The position numbers and the translations under genes were made by a program. The notes below the pieces were generated by a model. That model had not been told where the DNA came from, did not search any database, and saw nothing but the letters and a program-made list of their open reading frames with translations. A stretch of DNA of 64,000 bases from Acidobacteriota bacterium (GTDB taxonomy: Bacteria > Acidobacteriota > Terriglobia > Terriglobales > Acidobacteriaceae). The stretch lies in contig JAJYSL010000005.1 in NCBI GenBank assembly GCA_021793595.1, forward strand, positions 1 to 64,000, read 5' to 3'. Positions within the stretch are counted from its first letter, which is position 1. Every line of letters starts with the position of its first letter. Below, one piece after another: positions 8,463 to 17,462 of the stretch.

Positions 8463-9710
8463 TCAATGACCGGCCAAAGCGGACATTTCGCCTTTCGGCT
8501 GCTGCGGACTCATGGTGGCGTAATAATTCTGCTCTTCCAGGTTGTGATAGAAGATGCCCGCCAATTCCGCGGCCTTGGGGCCATAGGTGGGCCGGCCGCC
8601 CTCAAGGAAAAACACTGCTACCAGACGCCCATAGGGCGTATCGGCGTAGGAGCCGAACCAGCCAAATCGCGTGCCATTGTCAGAGCAGGTGCCGGTCTTT
8701 CCCAGCACTGGAAACTCCTTGAAGTTCGCGCGCACGGTACGCCCGGTACCAAACCTGACGACGTCGGTCATGCCGGGGGTCATCGACGGCAGCAGCGGAC
8801 CGATATTGAGTTCCCGCTTCACGATGGGATGAAAGCTCGCCACGTCCGCAGCAGTTTCCGGGTGCTGCAGATAATAGAGCGTGCCGCCATTGGCGATTGC
8901 GGAGATCAGCGCGCCGAGTTGCAGCGGGGTCACCGAGACGCTCTCGCCAAAGGAACACATGCGGCCCACACCACCCTTGCTTTCTGGAAGAGCATGGGAA
9001 GGATAGACGCCTAGCTGCTCGCCGGGAATGTTGTAGCCGGCGAGTTCTCCCAGGCCAAACATGTTGGCATAGTATTTGACGCGGGAAAATCCAAGGCGGC
9101 GACCGACGGTTTCAAAATAAAGATTGTTGGAGTGCGCCAGCGCGTCGGTCAGCGTCATGTGATAGCGGCCACCCAGGTTGACGGGAGTATCGACAGTGAT
9201 GACGCCTTCTTCCAGAGCGGCCAAGGCCACGGACAGCTTGATGGTCGAGCAGGGTTCGGCGCCGCTGGAAAGCGCCAGGTGGTGATTCACCATGGTCAGG
9301 ATGCGGCCGTTGCCGGGATCAATCACCACGACGGTACCGTTCATATCTCCCAGCGCAGCGATGGCGGCCTGACGTACCACGGGATCTTCGCCGGCGGTGA
9401 TATCGCCCGCAGTCTGGTCCTGGGCATAGGAGCTGGCGGTGAAGCGCTCATAGTAACGATGGCGGTAACGATGGCGGTGGTGTGAATACGACGTATGACG
9501 AATGTTGGAGGAAGAGTGGACGGAACGTCGGGATGCAGCCGTCCTGCGATGCGTGGTGCGCGCTCTACGGAGGTGGCGCGATTTCTTGTGAACGTTCACT
9601 CGGGGAGTATCAATCGTTGCCGCCAGTGCGATCGGCGCTGTACCCAGGGCAGCGAATGCGACCAAGCAGGACAGAAGAAGAAGGCGGAAGAGGAGGAGAC
9701 GCAACTTCAT
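8463..9710 (-). CDS. Penicillin-binding protein transpeptidase domain protein, exported
   Basis: Predicted serine D,D-transpeptidase acting on peptidoglycan. With the ATG at 9710 it has a clear signal peptide (MKLRLLLFRLLLLSC...); a TTG 36 bases further out only adds a polar leader. Counted from 9710, the three catalytic boxes are SxxK (CSTIK, near 155-158), SxN (HSNN, near 194-196) and KTG (GKTGT, near 338-340). A strongly basic linker rich in His, Arg and Ser (about residues 40-90) joins the export signal to the catalytic domain. There is no PBP dimerisation domain or glycosyltransferase, so this is a small transpeptidase. It lies downstream of ftsZ on the same strand. Confidence 0.85.
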   Translation of the reverse strand: MKLRLLLFRLLLLSCLVAFAALGTAPIALAATIDTPRVNVHKKSRHLRRARTTHRRTAASRRSVHSSSNIRHTSYSHHRHRYRHRYYERFTASSYAQDQTAGDITAGEDPVVRQAAIAALGDMNGTVVVIDPGNGRILTMVNHHLALSSGAEPCSTIKLSVALAALEEGVITVDTPVNLGGRYHMTLTDALAHSNNLYFETVGRRLGFSRVKYYANMFGLGELAGYNIPGEQLGVYPSHALPESKGGVGRMCSFGESVSVTPLQLGALISAIANGGTLYYLQHPETAADVASFHPIVKRELNIGPLLPSMTPGMTDVVRFGTGRTVRANFKEFPVLGKTGTCSDNGTRFGWFGSYADTPYGRLVAVFFLEGGRPTYGPKAAELAGIFYHNLEEQNYYATMSPQQPKGEMSALAGH

Positions 9711-9956
9711 TTGGACTGCACCTTCATAATGTGACTGAAACTTCAATCATTGCAGAAATGGTCAAAATCTGGCCACTTTCTTTTGTCGCGTATCCCGCTG
9801 ATACACGACGGCCGATTGCTTCATTCCTGACAAATACAGATCGTGCCGTTCAAAACTGCGCCCAAATTGGGAGACCCTACTCAAGCGCGAGTTCCCCAAA
9901 GCTCCATATTGCCATATCGAGCCAATCCTTCCCGTGCTTCCCGTCACACCTTTCCG

Positions 9957-11360
9957 TTAGAGATCGTTGCGGCGGAGATAGGCGGGTACATCCAACTGCT
10001 GATCTTCCATCTCCGCCACGCGGGCGGGATGGACAGGCGTCGCCTCACGCTCTGCGGCATGGCCATTCTGCTGCGATGCCGGGGTCGCTGGACTTGCATC
10101 TTCGCGCGGCTGCGCCGATCGCACGGGTGTTTCGGCAGGCTTGGCCGCCTGGGCAGGCGTGGGGACCGCTGTCGCCGGACGGCTGGAAGCAGCAGCCTGT
10201 TGTGCCTGTTCCTCGGCAATTTCACTGGCGAATTTCGGCGACGCCACCGGACGATTGCTGAACGCGCTTGCCGGAAGTCCGCTGGGCAGTTGCGCTGCAG
10301 TTCGCGCTGCCACATCTTGGGGATGGGTCAGATGGGCTGCGCGCGAGGGCAGATCGTGGCGGAAGCCGGTTGCGATGACGGTAATCTTGATCTCATCGCC
10401 GAGAGACTCATCGAGCACCGCGCCGAAGATGATGTTCGCATCCTCATGTGCGGAACTTTGAATGATGGTTGAGGCCTCATTGACTTCACTCAGCTTCAAG
10501 GAGCTGGAGCCGCTGATGTTGATGAGGATGCCGCGGGCCCCGTCGATTGCGCCTTCTTCCAGCAAGGGCGAAGACATGGCCGCATTGGCCGCTTCATTGG
10601 CGCGATTCGGACCGCTGCGCATGGCCGTTCCCATCACGGCATACCCCATGCCGGACATGGTCGTCTTCACATCGGCGAAGTCGCGATTGATGATGCCGGG
10701 GATGGTGATGATGTCGGAAATTCCCTGCACGCCCTGGCGCAGCACGTCGTCGGCAATGCGGAAGGATTCAAAAAAGCCCGCATCTTTGGCGACGGCGAGG
10801 AGCCGTTCATTGGGAATGACGATCATGGTGTCCACGCTATCCAACAGCTCCGCCACGCCGTGATCCGCCTGCAGCAGCCGGCGCTTTCCTTCAAAGGCAA
10901 AGGGACGGGTGACGACGGCGACTGTGAGCGCGCCCATCTCGCTGGCGAGCGAGGCAATCACGGGAGCAGCTCCGGTTCCCGTTCCGCCGCCTAAGCCGGC
11001 GGTGACGAAGACCATATCGGCGCCTTCCAGCGCTTCGATAATTTTTTCTGAATCCTCTATGGCGGCTCGCCGGCCCACATCGGGATTGGCGCCCGCGCCC
11101 AGGCCGCTGGTCAACTTCATTCCCAGTTGCAGTTTCACCGGCGCTTTGGAGGAACGCAATGCCTGCGCGTCGGTGTTGGCGACGATGAATTCCACGCCTT
11201 CAACATGCGCTTCGATCATGCGATTAACTGCGTTGCCGCCGCCGCCGCCGACGCCGATGACTTTGATTTTCGCGCCGCGCGGCACTTCGTCCTGGTATTG
11301 AATCCGCAGGCCATCGTCGATGGCAATGTGCCCATTGTCTTGCTGTCTGATATCGCTCAT
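9957..11360 (-). CDS. ftsZ: Cell division GTPase FtsZ
   Basis: Tubulin-like GTPase that polymerises into the Z ring. Counted from the start at 11360, the nucleotide-binding glycine motifs are [12 protein letters not shown] (37-48) and [10 protein letters not shown] (124-133). The catalytic T7 loop is NRDFADV (225-231). A long Ala/Pro-rich linker of roughly 115 residues ends in [11 protein letters not shown], the conserved tail that binds FtsA. The open frame extends 23 codons upstream, but AGAGGG sits 9 bases before the ATG at 11360, so this start is preferred. Last gene of the dcw cluster, 106 bp after ftsA. Confidence 0.97.
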   Translation of the reverse strand: MSDIRQQDNGHIAIDDGLRIQYQDEVPRGAKIKVIGVGGGGGNAVNRMIEAHVEGVEFIVANTDAQALRSSKAPVKLQLGMKLTSGLGAGANPDVGRRAAIEDSEKIIEALEGADMVFVTAGLGGGTGTGAAPVIASLASEMGALTVAVVTRPFAFEGKRRLLQADHGVAELLDSVDTMIVIPNERLLAVAKDAGFFESFRIADDVLRQGVQGISDIITIPGIINRDFADVKTTMSGMGYAVMGTAMRSGPNRANEAANAAMSSPLLEEGAIDGARGILINISGSSSLKLSEVNEASTIIQSSAHEDANIIFGAVLDESLGDEIKITVIATGFRHDLPSRAAHLTHPQDVAARTAAQLPSGLPASAFSNRPVASPKFASEIAEEQAQQAAASSRPATAVPTPAQAAKPAETPVRSAQPREDASPATPASQQNGHAAEREATPVHPARVAEMEDQQLDVPAYLRRNDL

Positions 11361-11466
11361 ATCGAAAAATCCCTCTTTGGTTTGCATGGTTCCAATTCCG
11401 TTGTCGTTTCCAGTTCGCTGGTGGTGCAATTTTTTCCTGTCGCATTTCTACGCTGCGATCCCATTG

Positions 11467-12690
11467 CTAAATACTGCCGGCAAAGATGGCGCGCAATCTG
11501 GCGCCCATTCCAACTTCATCCGCGGATCGCTGCTCTCGAACGCGATGGGTATACAACAAAAGTCCGATCAAGGTTGAGTACTCGGGATCGATCAGATCTT
11601 CCGGCATACGCGACAGCGGAACCGGCAATCCAATCCGCGCGGAGGTACGCAACATATTCTCAACGTGTTCGGCCATGCCTGGCAATTTGGCGCCGCCGCC
11701 GGTAAGAACGCAACCGGAGCCCATGGCTTCCAGCACGCCGCCCTGGCGCAGGCTGTTGCGAAGCATCTGGAACAATTCGCGCGCGCGGGGCTCGAGAATT
11801 TCACTGAGATGGCGCTGCGGAACCTGGCGATATTGACCGCTGCCGGCTTCCGGAGCCTGGATCATGATTTCATTCGACTGCGGAATCGCGGTGACGATCG
11901 AGTGACCGTATTGCAGCTTGAGGCGTTCGGCCTCCGGCAATGGCACGCGCAACACGACGGCCAGATCGTTGGTGAAATGTGCGCCGCCGATCGGCAGGGA
12001 ATCCGTGTGCACCACGGCGCCTTCAAACAGCACGGCAACTTCTGTCGACGCAGCGCCGATATCGAGCACGCAGACGCCCAGCTCGCGCTCATCGGAGGTC
12101 AACACGGCTTCCGCGGCTGCGATGGCTTCAAAAATTGTGTCGGAGACTTCAATGCCGGCCTTGTTAACGCAGGTGACGACATTCTGCATGGTGCTGGCCG
12201 GGGCCATGACAATGTGCAGATTCACTTCCAGCGTGCTGCCCACCATGCCGACGGGATCGAGAATTCCCTCCTGCTCGTCGACGAGAAAATCCTGCGGCAA
12301 AAGATGGAGCACGCGATACTCCTGCGGCAGATGCACTTCCCGGGCGCGCTCGACAGCGGCTCGCACATCGTCACGGGTAATTTCGCGCATGCGGCTGCCG
12401 AGGAGAATGCCGCCGCGACTGGTGACGCCGCGAACGCGCGAGCCGCCAATGCCGACGGCGGCGGTGGATACCTGGGTGTCGGCCGCTTCTTCGACGGCCT
12501 GGAATGCGTGATCGAACGACTCGGTGGCGGGGCCGAGGTCTGCGATGATGCTGCGGCGCATGCCGCGCGCCTGGACGGTGCTGTGGCCGCGATAGCGAAC
12601 CGCGCCGTCCGAAATTTCCGCGGAAAGAGAGCGCACGTTGGCGCTACCCGCATCGAGTACCGCGATGTGCTTCTGTTCTCGTTCTGCCAT
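11467..12690 (-). CDS. ftsA: Cell division protein FtsA
   Basis: Actin-like ATPase that tethers FtsZ to the membrane. The 407-residue protein shows the phosphate 1 motif (IAVLDAGSANVRS), the SHS2/1C insertion region (RVRGVTSRGGI to VNLHIVMAP), phosphate 2 (CVLDIGAASTEVAV) and the adenosine loop (VLTGGGAKLPGM). The C-terminus (GMGARLRAIFAGSI) can form the amphipathic membrane-targeting helix. AAGGAG precedes the ATG by 6 bases. It lies between ftsQ (65 bp upstream) and ftsZ, the classic order. Confidence 0.96.
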   Translation of the reverse strand: MAEREQKHIAVLDAGSANVRSLSAEISDGAVRYRGHSTVQARGMRRSIIADLGPATESFDHAFQAVEEAADTQVSTAAVGIGGSRVRGVTSRGGILLGSRMREITRDDVRAAVERAREVHLPQEYRVLHLLPQDFLVDEQEGILDPVGMVGSTLEVNLHIVMAPASTMQNVVTCVNKAGIEVSDTIFEAIAAAEAVLTSDERELGVCVLDIGAASTEVAVLFEGAVVHTDSLPIGGAHFTNDLAVVLRVPLPEAERLKLQYGHSIVTAIPQSNEIMIQAPEAGSGQYRQVPQRHLSEILEPRARELFQMLRNSLRQGGVLEAMGSGCVLTGGGAKLPGMAEHVENMLRTSARIGLPVPLSRMPEDLIDPEYSTLIGLLLYTHRVREQRSADEVGMGARLRAIFAGSI

Positions 12691-12755
12691 TTCTTGCTCC
12701 TTGCGTGAATCCCAGGTCTCAAAGCCGAGACGTGGGCACCCGCATGTGTCAGCCG

Positions 12756-14012
12756 CTACATTCCAGATACGACGTGCATGATCGGATGCTTCACCGGATG
12801 TCCTCGTTCGGGCGAATGCCGCGAGTCGTGCGAGTGCGTTGTGCTTTTGCGATGCGCGGCGCTGCTGTGGGAATGCACTGCGGCGTGCTTCGCGGTTCTG
12901 CTTGTTGTTTTGGCGCTGCCGGCGACGGAAGGCGTCACCGATGTATTGGAATGCGCGGTTGTGCCGGCATCCCTGGCGGTAGCCAACCCCTTTGCATCGG
13001 AGCTGTCATCCAGCGGGGCGGCGGAGCCATTCTGCACGAAACCGGTATCGAGCACCACTTGTTTTCCGTAGCGCATATCGACGGATCGCAGCCCGGGATA
13101 TTGCTGCAGCCACTCCTTCAAATGCGCCTGGTATGCCTGATAACGGGCCAGGTAATCCGAATCGCCGAAGTGGACGAGAGGCTGGCGAGTGGCACCGAGA
13201 AACATGGCGCGAACGTCTTCGGGGTCGGACAAGTCGACCTGGCTGAGAGTGGAGGAAATGCGGCCGCCCTGGGCATCGAGCGCATGAATGAATTGCAAAT
13301 ACACGGCGATGCGGGCGGCGCGGATGGGCAGCGGGTCAGCGGAGGCGATGCCGGTGAGCACGGGAAAGGAATAGTGTTGCGAAGCGGCATCGGGCAGGTC
13401 GAGGAGCATACCCTGATCGTCGACCAGTCGCACGGTGTTGCCGTCAAGCGCAAAGGCGACGGGTGCTCGCTCCAGTATGTTCACGCGGATCTGATTGGGC
13501 CAAATCCGCATGACGGTCGCGGAGCGCACCCACTTGAGCGATTCCAATTGAGCCTTGCGATGGGCGAGAGGAATGCGAAAGATGCTGCGGCCCACATCCG
13601 GCTCAAAAAATGCTGTCGCCTGGGACCGAGTGACGACGCGATTCCCGCTGACCCGGATGCCTTCTGTCGATGGCAAAATGAAATGGCGATTCTGAACCAG
13701 GAAAGACTTGACGGTAAGACCGGCCAGGGCGATCAGGCCGCAGACAACGAGAAATGCGAACACTTTGAGGAGGCGAATCCAGCGAGGACCAAAGCCGAAG
13801 CGGGAGAAGAAGCGTGATCCGCCGCGGCGACGTACCGGGACGCGCCGCTGAGAACGCAGAAACGGTGTTTCTGCTTCCCGGGTGGTCGGCTCATCCAATA
13901 CAGGGTTGGGAATTTCTGCTGTCTCCGCGTTAAATTTTGGGCGAAAGAGGCGGCTGGCCTCCTCATCCTCGAGCAGCCCGGTGCGTCCGTCGCTTCTTGT
14001 GTTTTTTGGCAC
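12756..14012 (-). CDS. ftsQ: Cell division protein FtsQ with His/Ser-rich C-terminal tail
   Basis: Bitopic divisome protein linking early and late division proteins. A cytoplasmic Arg-rich segment (residues 1-95) precedes one transmembrane helix (about 96-118). A POTRA domain follows (FILPSTEGIRVSGNRVVTRS) and then the beta domain (VRLVDDQGMLLDLP, YFPVLTG-like). After about residue 340 the protein continues for roughly 75 residues as a Ser/Thr/Ala/His-rich tail with about a dozen His, which most FtsQ proteins lack. The start is GTG with a weak ribosome site. It lies 62 bp after murC. Confidence 0.88.
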   Translation of the reverse strand: MPKNTRSDGRTGLLEDEEASRLFRPKFNAETAEIPNPVLDEPTTREAETPFLRSQRRVPVRRRGGSRFFSRFGFGPRWIRLLKVFAFLVVCGLIALAGLTVKSFLVQNRHFILPSTEGIRVSGNRVVTRSQATAFFEPDVGRSIFRIPLAHRKAQLESLKWVRSATVMRIWPNQIRVNILERAPVAFALDGNTVRLVDDQGMLLDLPDAASQHYSFPVLTGIASADPLPIRAARIAVYLQFIHALDAQGGRISSTLSQVDLSDPEDVRAMFLGATRQPLVHFGDSDYLARYQAYQAHLKEWLQQYPGLRSVDMRYGKQVVLDTGFVQNGSAAPLDDSSDAKGLATARDAGTTAHSNTSVTPSVAGSAKTTSRTAKHAAVHSHSSAAHRKSTTHSHDSRHSPERGHPVKHPIMHVVSGM

Positions 14013-14074
14013 GGCCGTAGCTGGTCGTGAGAGTCGCCAATTCGACTATAACCTGCCTGCAATTCCGCGCCACA

Positions 14075-15520
14075 CTATTTTTCGGTTTTCTTCTGGTTTT
14101 TTCCGGATTTTATAGGTGTTTTCCTGGGCGTACCGTTCGAGGTCGCGGATGCAAGAGCGGCCAGAAGCATGAGGCCGGCCTGATGGATATTGCCTGCTCC
14201 CATGGTCAGGACCAGGTCGCCGGGTTTGGCGATGTGCACGATTTGATCGACAGCTTGCTCGAAAGAGGCGCTGTAGCGCACGTCGGAGCCGTCGATCGCC
14301 TCCACCAACGCAAGCGCATCCACGCCCGGGATGGGGGTTTCGCTGGCTGCGTAAATATCGACGACGCGAACAACATCCGCGGCTTGAAAACAATCGCGGA
14401 ATTCATGCAGCAGATCGCGGGTGCGAGTGTAGCGGTGCGGCTGAAACAGAACGAGAATGCGCTGGTAACCGCATTGACGGGCCGCTTCGAGCGTAGCGCG
14501 AATTTCCGTGGGGTGGTGACCGTAATCGTCGACGACGGTGACGCCGCCTACTTCCCCTTTGCGTTGGAAGCGCCGCTCGACGCCGCCAAACTCCGCCAGA
14601 CCGGCGGCAATGTGTTCGGGCGAGACGCCAAGCTGAACTCCAATGGCAACGGCGGCGGCGGCATTTCTCAAGTTATGCAAGCCGGGCACGGAAAGCGTGA
14701 AGGGGCCGAGTGCTTCACCTTTGCGATGCACCAGAAACTGCGACACGCGACCGGAAACGGCAGCGGATTCGTTTTTTAGAACCTCCAGGCGAAAGGCTGC
14801 TTCCGGGGCCAGCCCGTACGTAAACACGGTGTGACGCACACGCGGCAGCAACGCCGCGAGTTTGGGGTCATCCACACAAGCTGTGGTCGCGCCATAAAAC
14901 GGAACGCGATCCATGAATTCGAGAAATGCGCGCTCCACGTCTTCCATGTCGCGATAGCAATCCATGTGTTCGCGATCGATGTTGGTGACGACGGCGAGAA
15001 TGGGCGAGAGCTTGAGGAAGGAGCGATCGCTTTCATCGGCCTCGGCAACCAGATATTGCGAATGCCCCAGGCGAGCGCTTGAGCCCATGGTTTCAACACG
15101 TCCGCCAACGACGACCGTGGGATCGAGGCCGCCTGCGGCAAGCACCGCGGCGATCATGGAGGTGGTGGTGGTTTTGCCGTGCATCCCGGCGATGGCGACG
15201 CCATACTTTAGGCGCATCAGCTCAGCCAGCATTTCCGCGCGCTGAATGACTGGAATCGATTGCGCGCGTGCCGCCAAAACCTCAGGATTTGTAGGGCTTA
15301 GGGCGGAGGTGGTGACGACTACATCCGCACCGGCGATGTTGGAGGCGGCATGACCTTCAAAAATAGTGGCGCCTAGGCTGAGCAGGCGGTCTGTAATCGG
15401 CGACCGTTTCAGGTCGGAGCCGGAGACGCGGTGGCCCAGATTGAGCAGAATCTCGGCAATTCCGCTCATGCCGATGCCGCCAATGCCAATGAAATGTACG
15501 TGCTGCGTGCGGATGAACAT
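14075..15520 (-). CDS. murC: UDP-N-acetylmuramate--L-alanine ligase MurC
   Basis: Adds L-Ala to UDP-MurNAc, the first peptide step of peptidoglycan precursor synthesis in the cytoplasm. The Rossmann UDP-binding motif IGIGGIGMSGIA opens the protein. The ATP-binding loop is GMHGKTTTT (112-120). The central domain has TNIDREHMDCY, and the C-terminal domain includes HHPTEIRATLEA and FQPHRYTRTR. The ATG at 15520 gives 481 residues; the open frame continues upstream without family resemblance. First gene of the murC-ftsQ-ftsA-ftsZ half of the split dcw cluster. Confidence 0.96.
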   Translation of the reverse strand: MFIRTQHVHFIGIGGIGMSGIAEILLNLGHRVSGSDLKRSPITDRLLSLGATIFEGHAASNIAGADVVVTTSALSPTNPEVLAARAQSIPVIQRAEMLAELMRLKYGVAIAGMHGKTTTTSMIAAVLAAGGLDPTVVVGGRVETMGSSARLGHSQYLVAEADESDRSFLKLSPILAVVTNIDREHMDCYRDMEDVERAFLEFMDRVPFYGATTACVDDPKLAALLPRVRHTVFTYGLAPEAAFRLEVLKNESAAVSGRVSQFLVHRKGEALGPFTLSVPGLHNLRNAAAAVAIGVQLGVSPEHIAAGLAEFGGVERRFQRKGEVGGVTVVDDYGHHPTEIRATLEAARQCGYQRILVLFQPHRYTRTRDLLHEFRDCFQAADVVRVVDIYAASETPIPGVDALALVEAIDGSDVRYSASFEQAVDQIVHIAKPGDLVLTMGAGNIHQAGLMLLAALASATSNGTPRKTPIKSGKNQKKTEK

Positions 15521-15861
15521 CCTGATGGGAACCCAGCTTCTACTGTAGCAGCGGGAGCGTGGTGGAAAAGCCGAGCGACGGAGGGTAGCGGTGTAACTCT
15601 GAGATTTCAAATTGGAATCCTGCGATTCCGCGCACCATCCAAATAGGGAGCACGATCCGATGAGGTCGGAAGTTCGCGGGAAAGCTGGGGTGAAATGTGT
15701 CGAAACGACCACAACTTTTTTGCTGAAAATCCGTTAGATTGAGATGAGAGTTGTGAGGGATGGCGCGGATGACTCGCCTCCTGCAAAGCTCTCCGAGATT
15801 CTTCGCTGCTGAAGCCACAGAATATGGTGGATAGCCGGAAGCGCAGGTCGGGAGATACGAT
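15521..15861. other. Divergent intergenic region between murC and the YXWGXW gene
   Basis: 341 bp with no supported gene. It must hold the promoters of the murC half-cluster (minus) and of the Gly-rich protein gene (plus). A perfect dyad GGAATC-N4-GATTCC lies at 15614-15629 and a T-rich stretch at about 15717-15723. No convincing sigma-70 pair was found. GGGAG about 7 bases before 15862 is the ribosome site of the plus-strand gene. Confidence 0.5.
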
Positions 15862-17286
15862 ATGCGGTCGCTTCGTTCCCTATTCGTACCCATGCTCGCA
15901 GGCATATTTCTTGTGGCCAGTTGTCTAGTCCCAGCGATTGCGCAACAGAACGATAGCACGGTTACGCCGCCAGAGGATGCCAACAACCCACAATGGAGTT
16001 GCCCGAGTTGCCAGCTGCCGAATTCCGGTCAGGGCCAGGTGCAGCCGCCGGACAACGACCAATTGTATGGCAATGGCCAACCCCCCGATGGTAACGGCCA
16101 GACAGCAGCGCAACCGCAAGGCAACGGCCAGCCCTACGGCCAGTCATATTACAACGGCCAAGGCGGGGTGCAACAGCAAGATCAAGGCAACGGGCAGTAC
16201 AATGGGACGCCGCCGCCAGCTCCCCCCGATCAATCGGGGAGCGAGGATCCGGGTCGCGCCGCGGTGCAACAGGTGGACTCTGCGCCACCTCCGTTTCCAA
16301 TCGATGCCTATGACCAGCCGCCCTGCCCTGGCGATGGATACGAATGGACCCCGGGCTATTGGGGCTGGGACGATGGCTGGGACTGGGTTCCAGGCGCCTG
16401 GGTGTACCCGCCGTATGTAGGAGCCTTGTGGACACCCGGATATTGGGGCTGGGGGGGCGGATTTTATGGCTGGTACCCCGGTTATTGGGGGCTTTCGGTT
16501 GGTTTCTATGGCGGAATGTTCTATGGAGGCGGCTATTGGGGACGCGGGTTCTATGGCGGCCGCTGGGATGGTGATCGATACTATAACAACCGCAATTCAA
16601 ATAACATCCGAAATGCGAGTTTCCACACGTATAACGGTCAGCATGGACCCGGTGGATTCAATGGACGCCAGTTCCATGGAGCAGGGAACCTTGGAGCAGG
16701 CCGGGTAGCGATGAACGGTCGCGGTGCGACCAATGAGAGTGTCGCCCGGGCGAACAACTATGCTTCCCTGCACGGAGGCAGGCTGCAAGGCGGCAATGGC
16801 CGCGCTTTTAATGGCACAACCATCCACGGCATGAACACCGGATTTGGTTCCAGAACGACGTCCACTGGAGGCCGTAACTACGGCAGCTACATGAGCCGTG
16901 GCGGCTACAGCAATTCCATGGCGCGTACCAGTGCGAGCAGATTCGGCGGAGCCTCACCGACACGGGTCTACAATTTGCCGCGCGGCGGCAATTCTTACGG
17001 CGGACAGCAAAGGTACGGCAATAGCTACGCCACGAGGGGGGCATACGGTGGAGGTGCACGCGGTTACAGCGGCTACAACGGAGGTTCTCGCGGGTTTAGC
17101 GGTGGCTACAGCGGTGCCCGCAACAGCGGCGGATTCCGTGGCGGCGGTGGCGGGTTCAGCGGCTTCCACGGTAGCAGCGGATTCGGTGGTGGCGGGTTCC
17201 ACGGCGGCGGCGGTGGATTCCACGGCGGCGGCGGGGGATTCGGTGGTGGTGGGTTCCACGGCGGCGGCGGCGGCGGACATCGCTAA
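15862..17286 (+). CDS. YXWGXW-repeat, glycine-rich secreted protein
   Basis: A 474-residue exported protein with a signal peptide (residues 1-27, ending in AIAQ). A polar Gln/Asn/Gly/Pro-rich region (30-140) contains repeated NGQ units. An aromatic block near 160-235 has repeated GYWGW and PGYWG units with many Trp, Tyr and Gly, the YXWGXW-type repeat. A Gly/Ser/Asn/Arg-rich region follows, and the tail repeats FHGGGGG before ending in HR. Such proteins are recurrent in Acidobacteriota and some Proteobacteria and are thought to be surface or envelope proteins; none of these features implies an enzyme. It lies opposite to the dcw genes and interrupts them. A strong hairpin follows. Confidence 0.8.
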   Translation: MRSLRSLFVPMLAGIFLVASCLVPAIAQQNDSTVTPPEDANNPQWSCPSCQLPNSGQGQVQPPDNDQLYGNGQPPDGNGQTAAQPQGNGQPYGQSYYNGQGGVQQQDQGNGQYNGTPPPAPPDQSGSEDPGRAAVQQVDSAPPPFPIDAYDQPPCPGDGYEWTPGYWGWDDGWDWVPGAWVYPPYVGALWTPGYWGWGGGFYGWYPGYWGLSVGFYGGMFYGGGYWGRGFYGGRWDGDRYYNNRNSNNIRNASFHTYNGQHGPGGFNGRQFHGAGNLGAGRVAMNGRGATNESVARANNYASLHGGRLQGGNGRAFNGTTIHGMNTGFGSRTTSTGGRNYGSYMSRGGYSNSMARTSASRFGGASPTRVYNLPRGGNSYGGQQRYGNSYATRGAYGGGARGYSGYNGGSRGFSGGYSGARNSGGFRGGGGGFSGFHGSSGFGGGGFHGGGGGFHGGGGGFGGGGFHGGGGGGHR

Positions 17287-17314
17287 TCCAGCATTTTCAA
17301 CCCCATAGAACCGC

Positions 17315-17345
17315 AACAGCAGCCTGCTTGAAGCAGGCTGCTGTT
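17315..17345. terminator. Bidirectional hairpin terminator
   Basis: AACAGCAGCCTGCTT and AAGCAGGCTGCTGTT are perfect 15-base inverted copies around a single G (17330), giving a very stable GC-rich stem, followed on the plus strand by CTTTT. It lies between the stop of the Gly-rich protein gene and the stop of the convergent alpha-galactosidase gene, so it probably ends both transcripts. Confidence 0.8.
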
Positions 17346-17462
17346 CTTTTGGTGGCGTGCCGTGGGTAGAGCCAGAGATGCAAAGCAACCGCAACCCCAC
17401 AATCCTTCGCTATTCCCAGAAAGATCGAACGTGCGAAAACCTCTGGAGGCTACCCTTCCCTT

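Noticed and set aside
11665..12708. A 347-codon plus-strand frame opposite ftsA
   Set aside because: ftsA is unmistakable on the minus strand; the opposite frame has shadow-type composition (Ala/Gly/Arg/His) and no motif.
17140..17286. GGC-rich repeats at the end of the YXWGXW gene as a possible mobile or CRISPR-like repeat
   Set aside because: The repeats are irregular and in frame, encoding FHGGGGG units; they have no constant spacers and no mobile-element ends.
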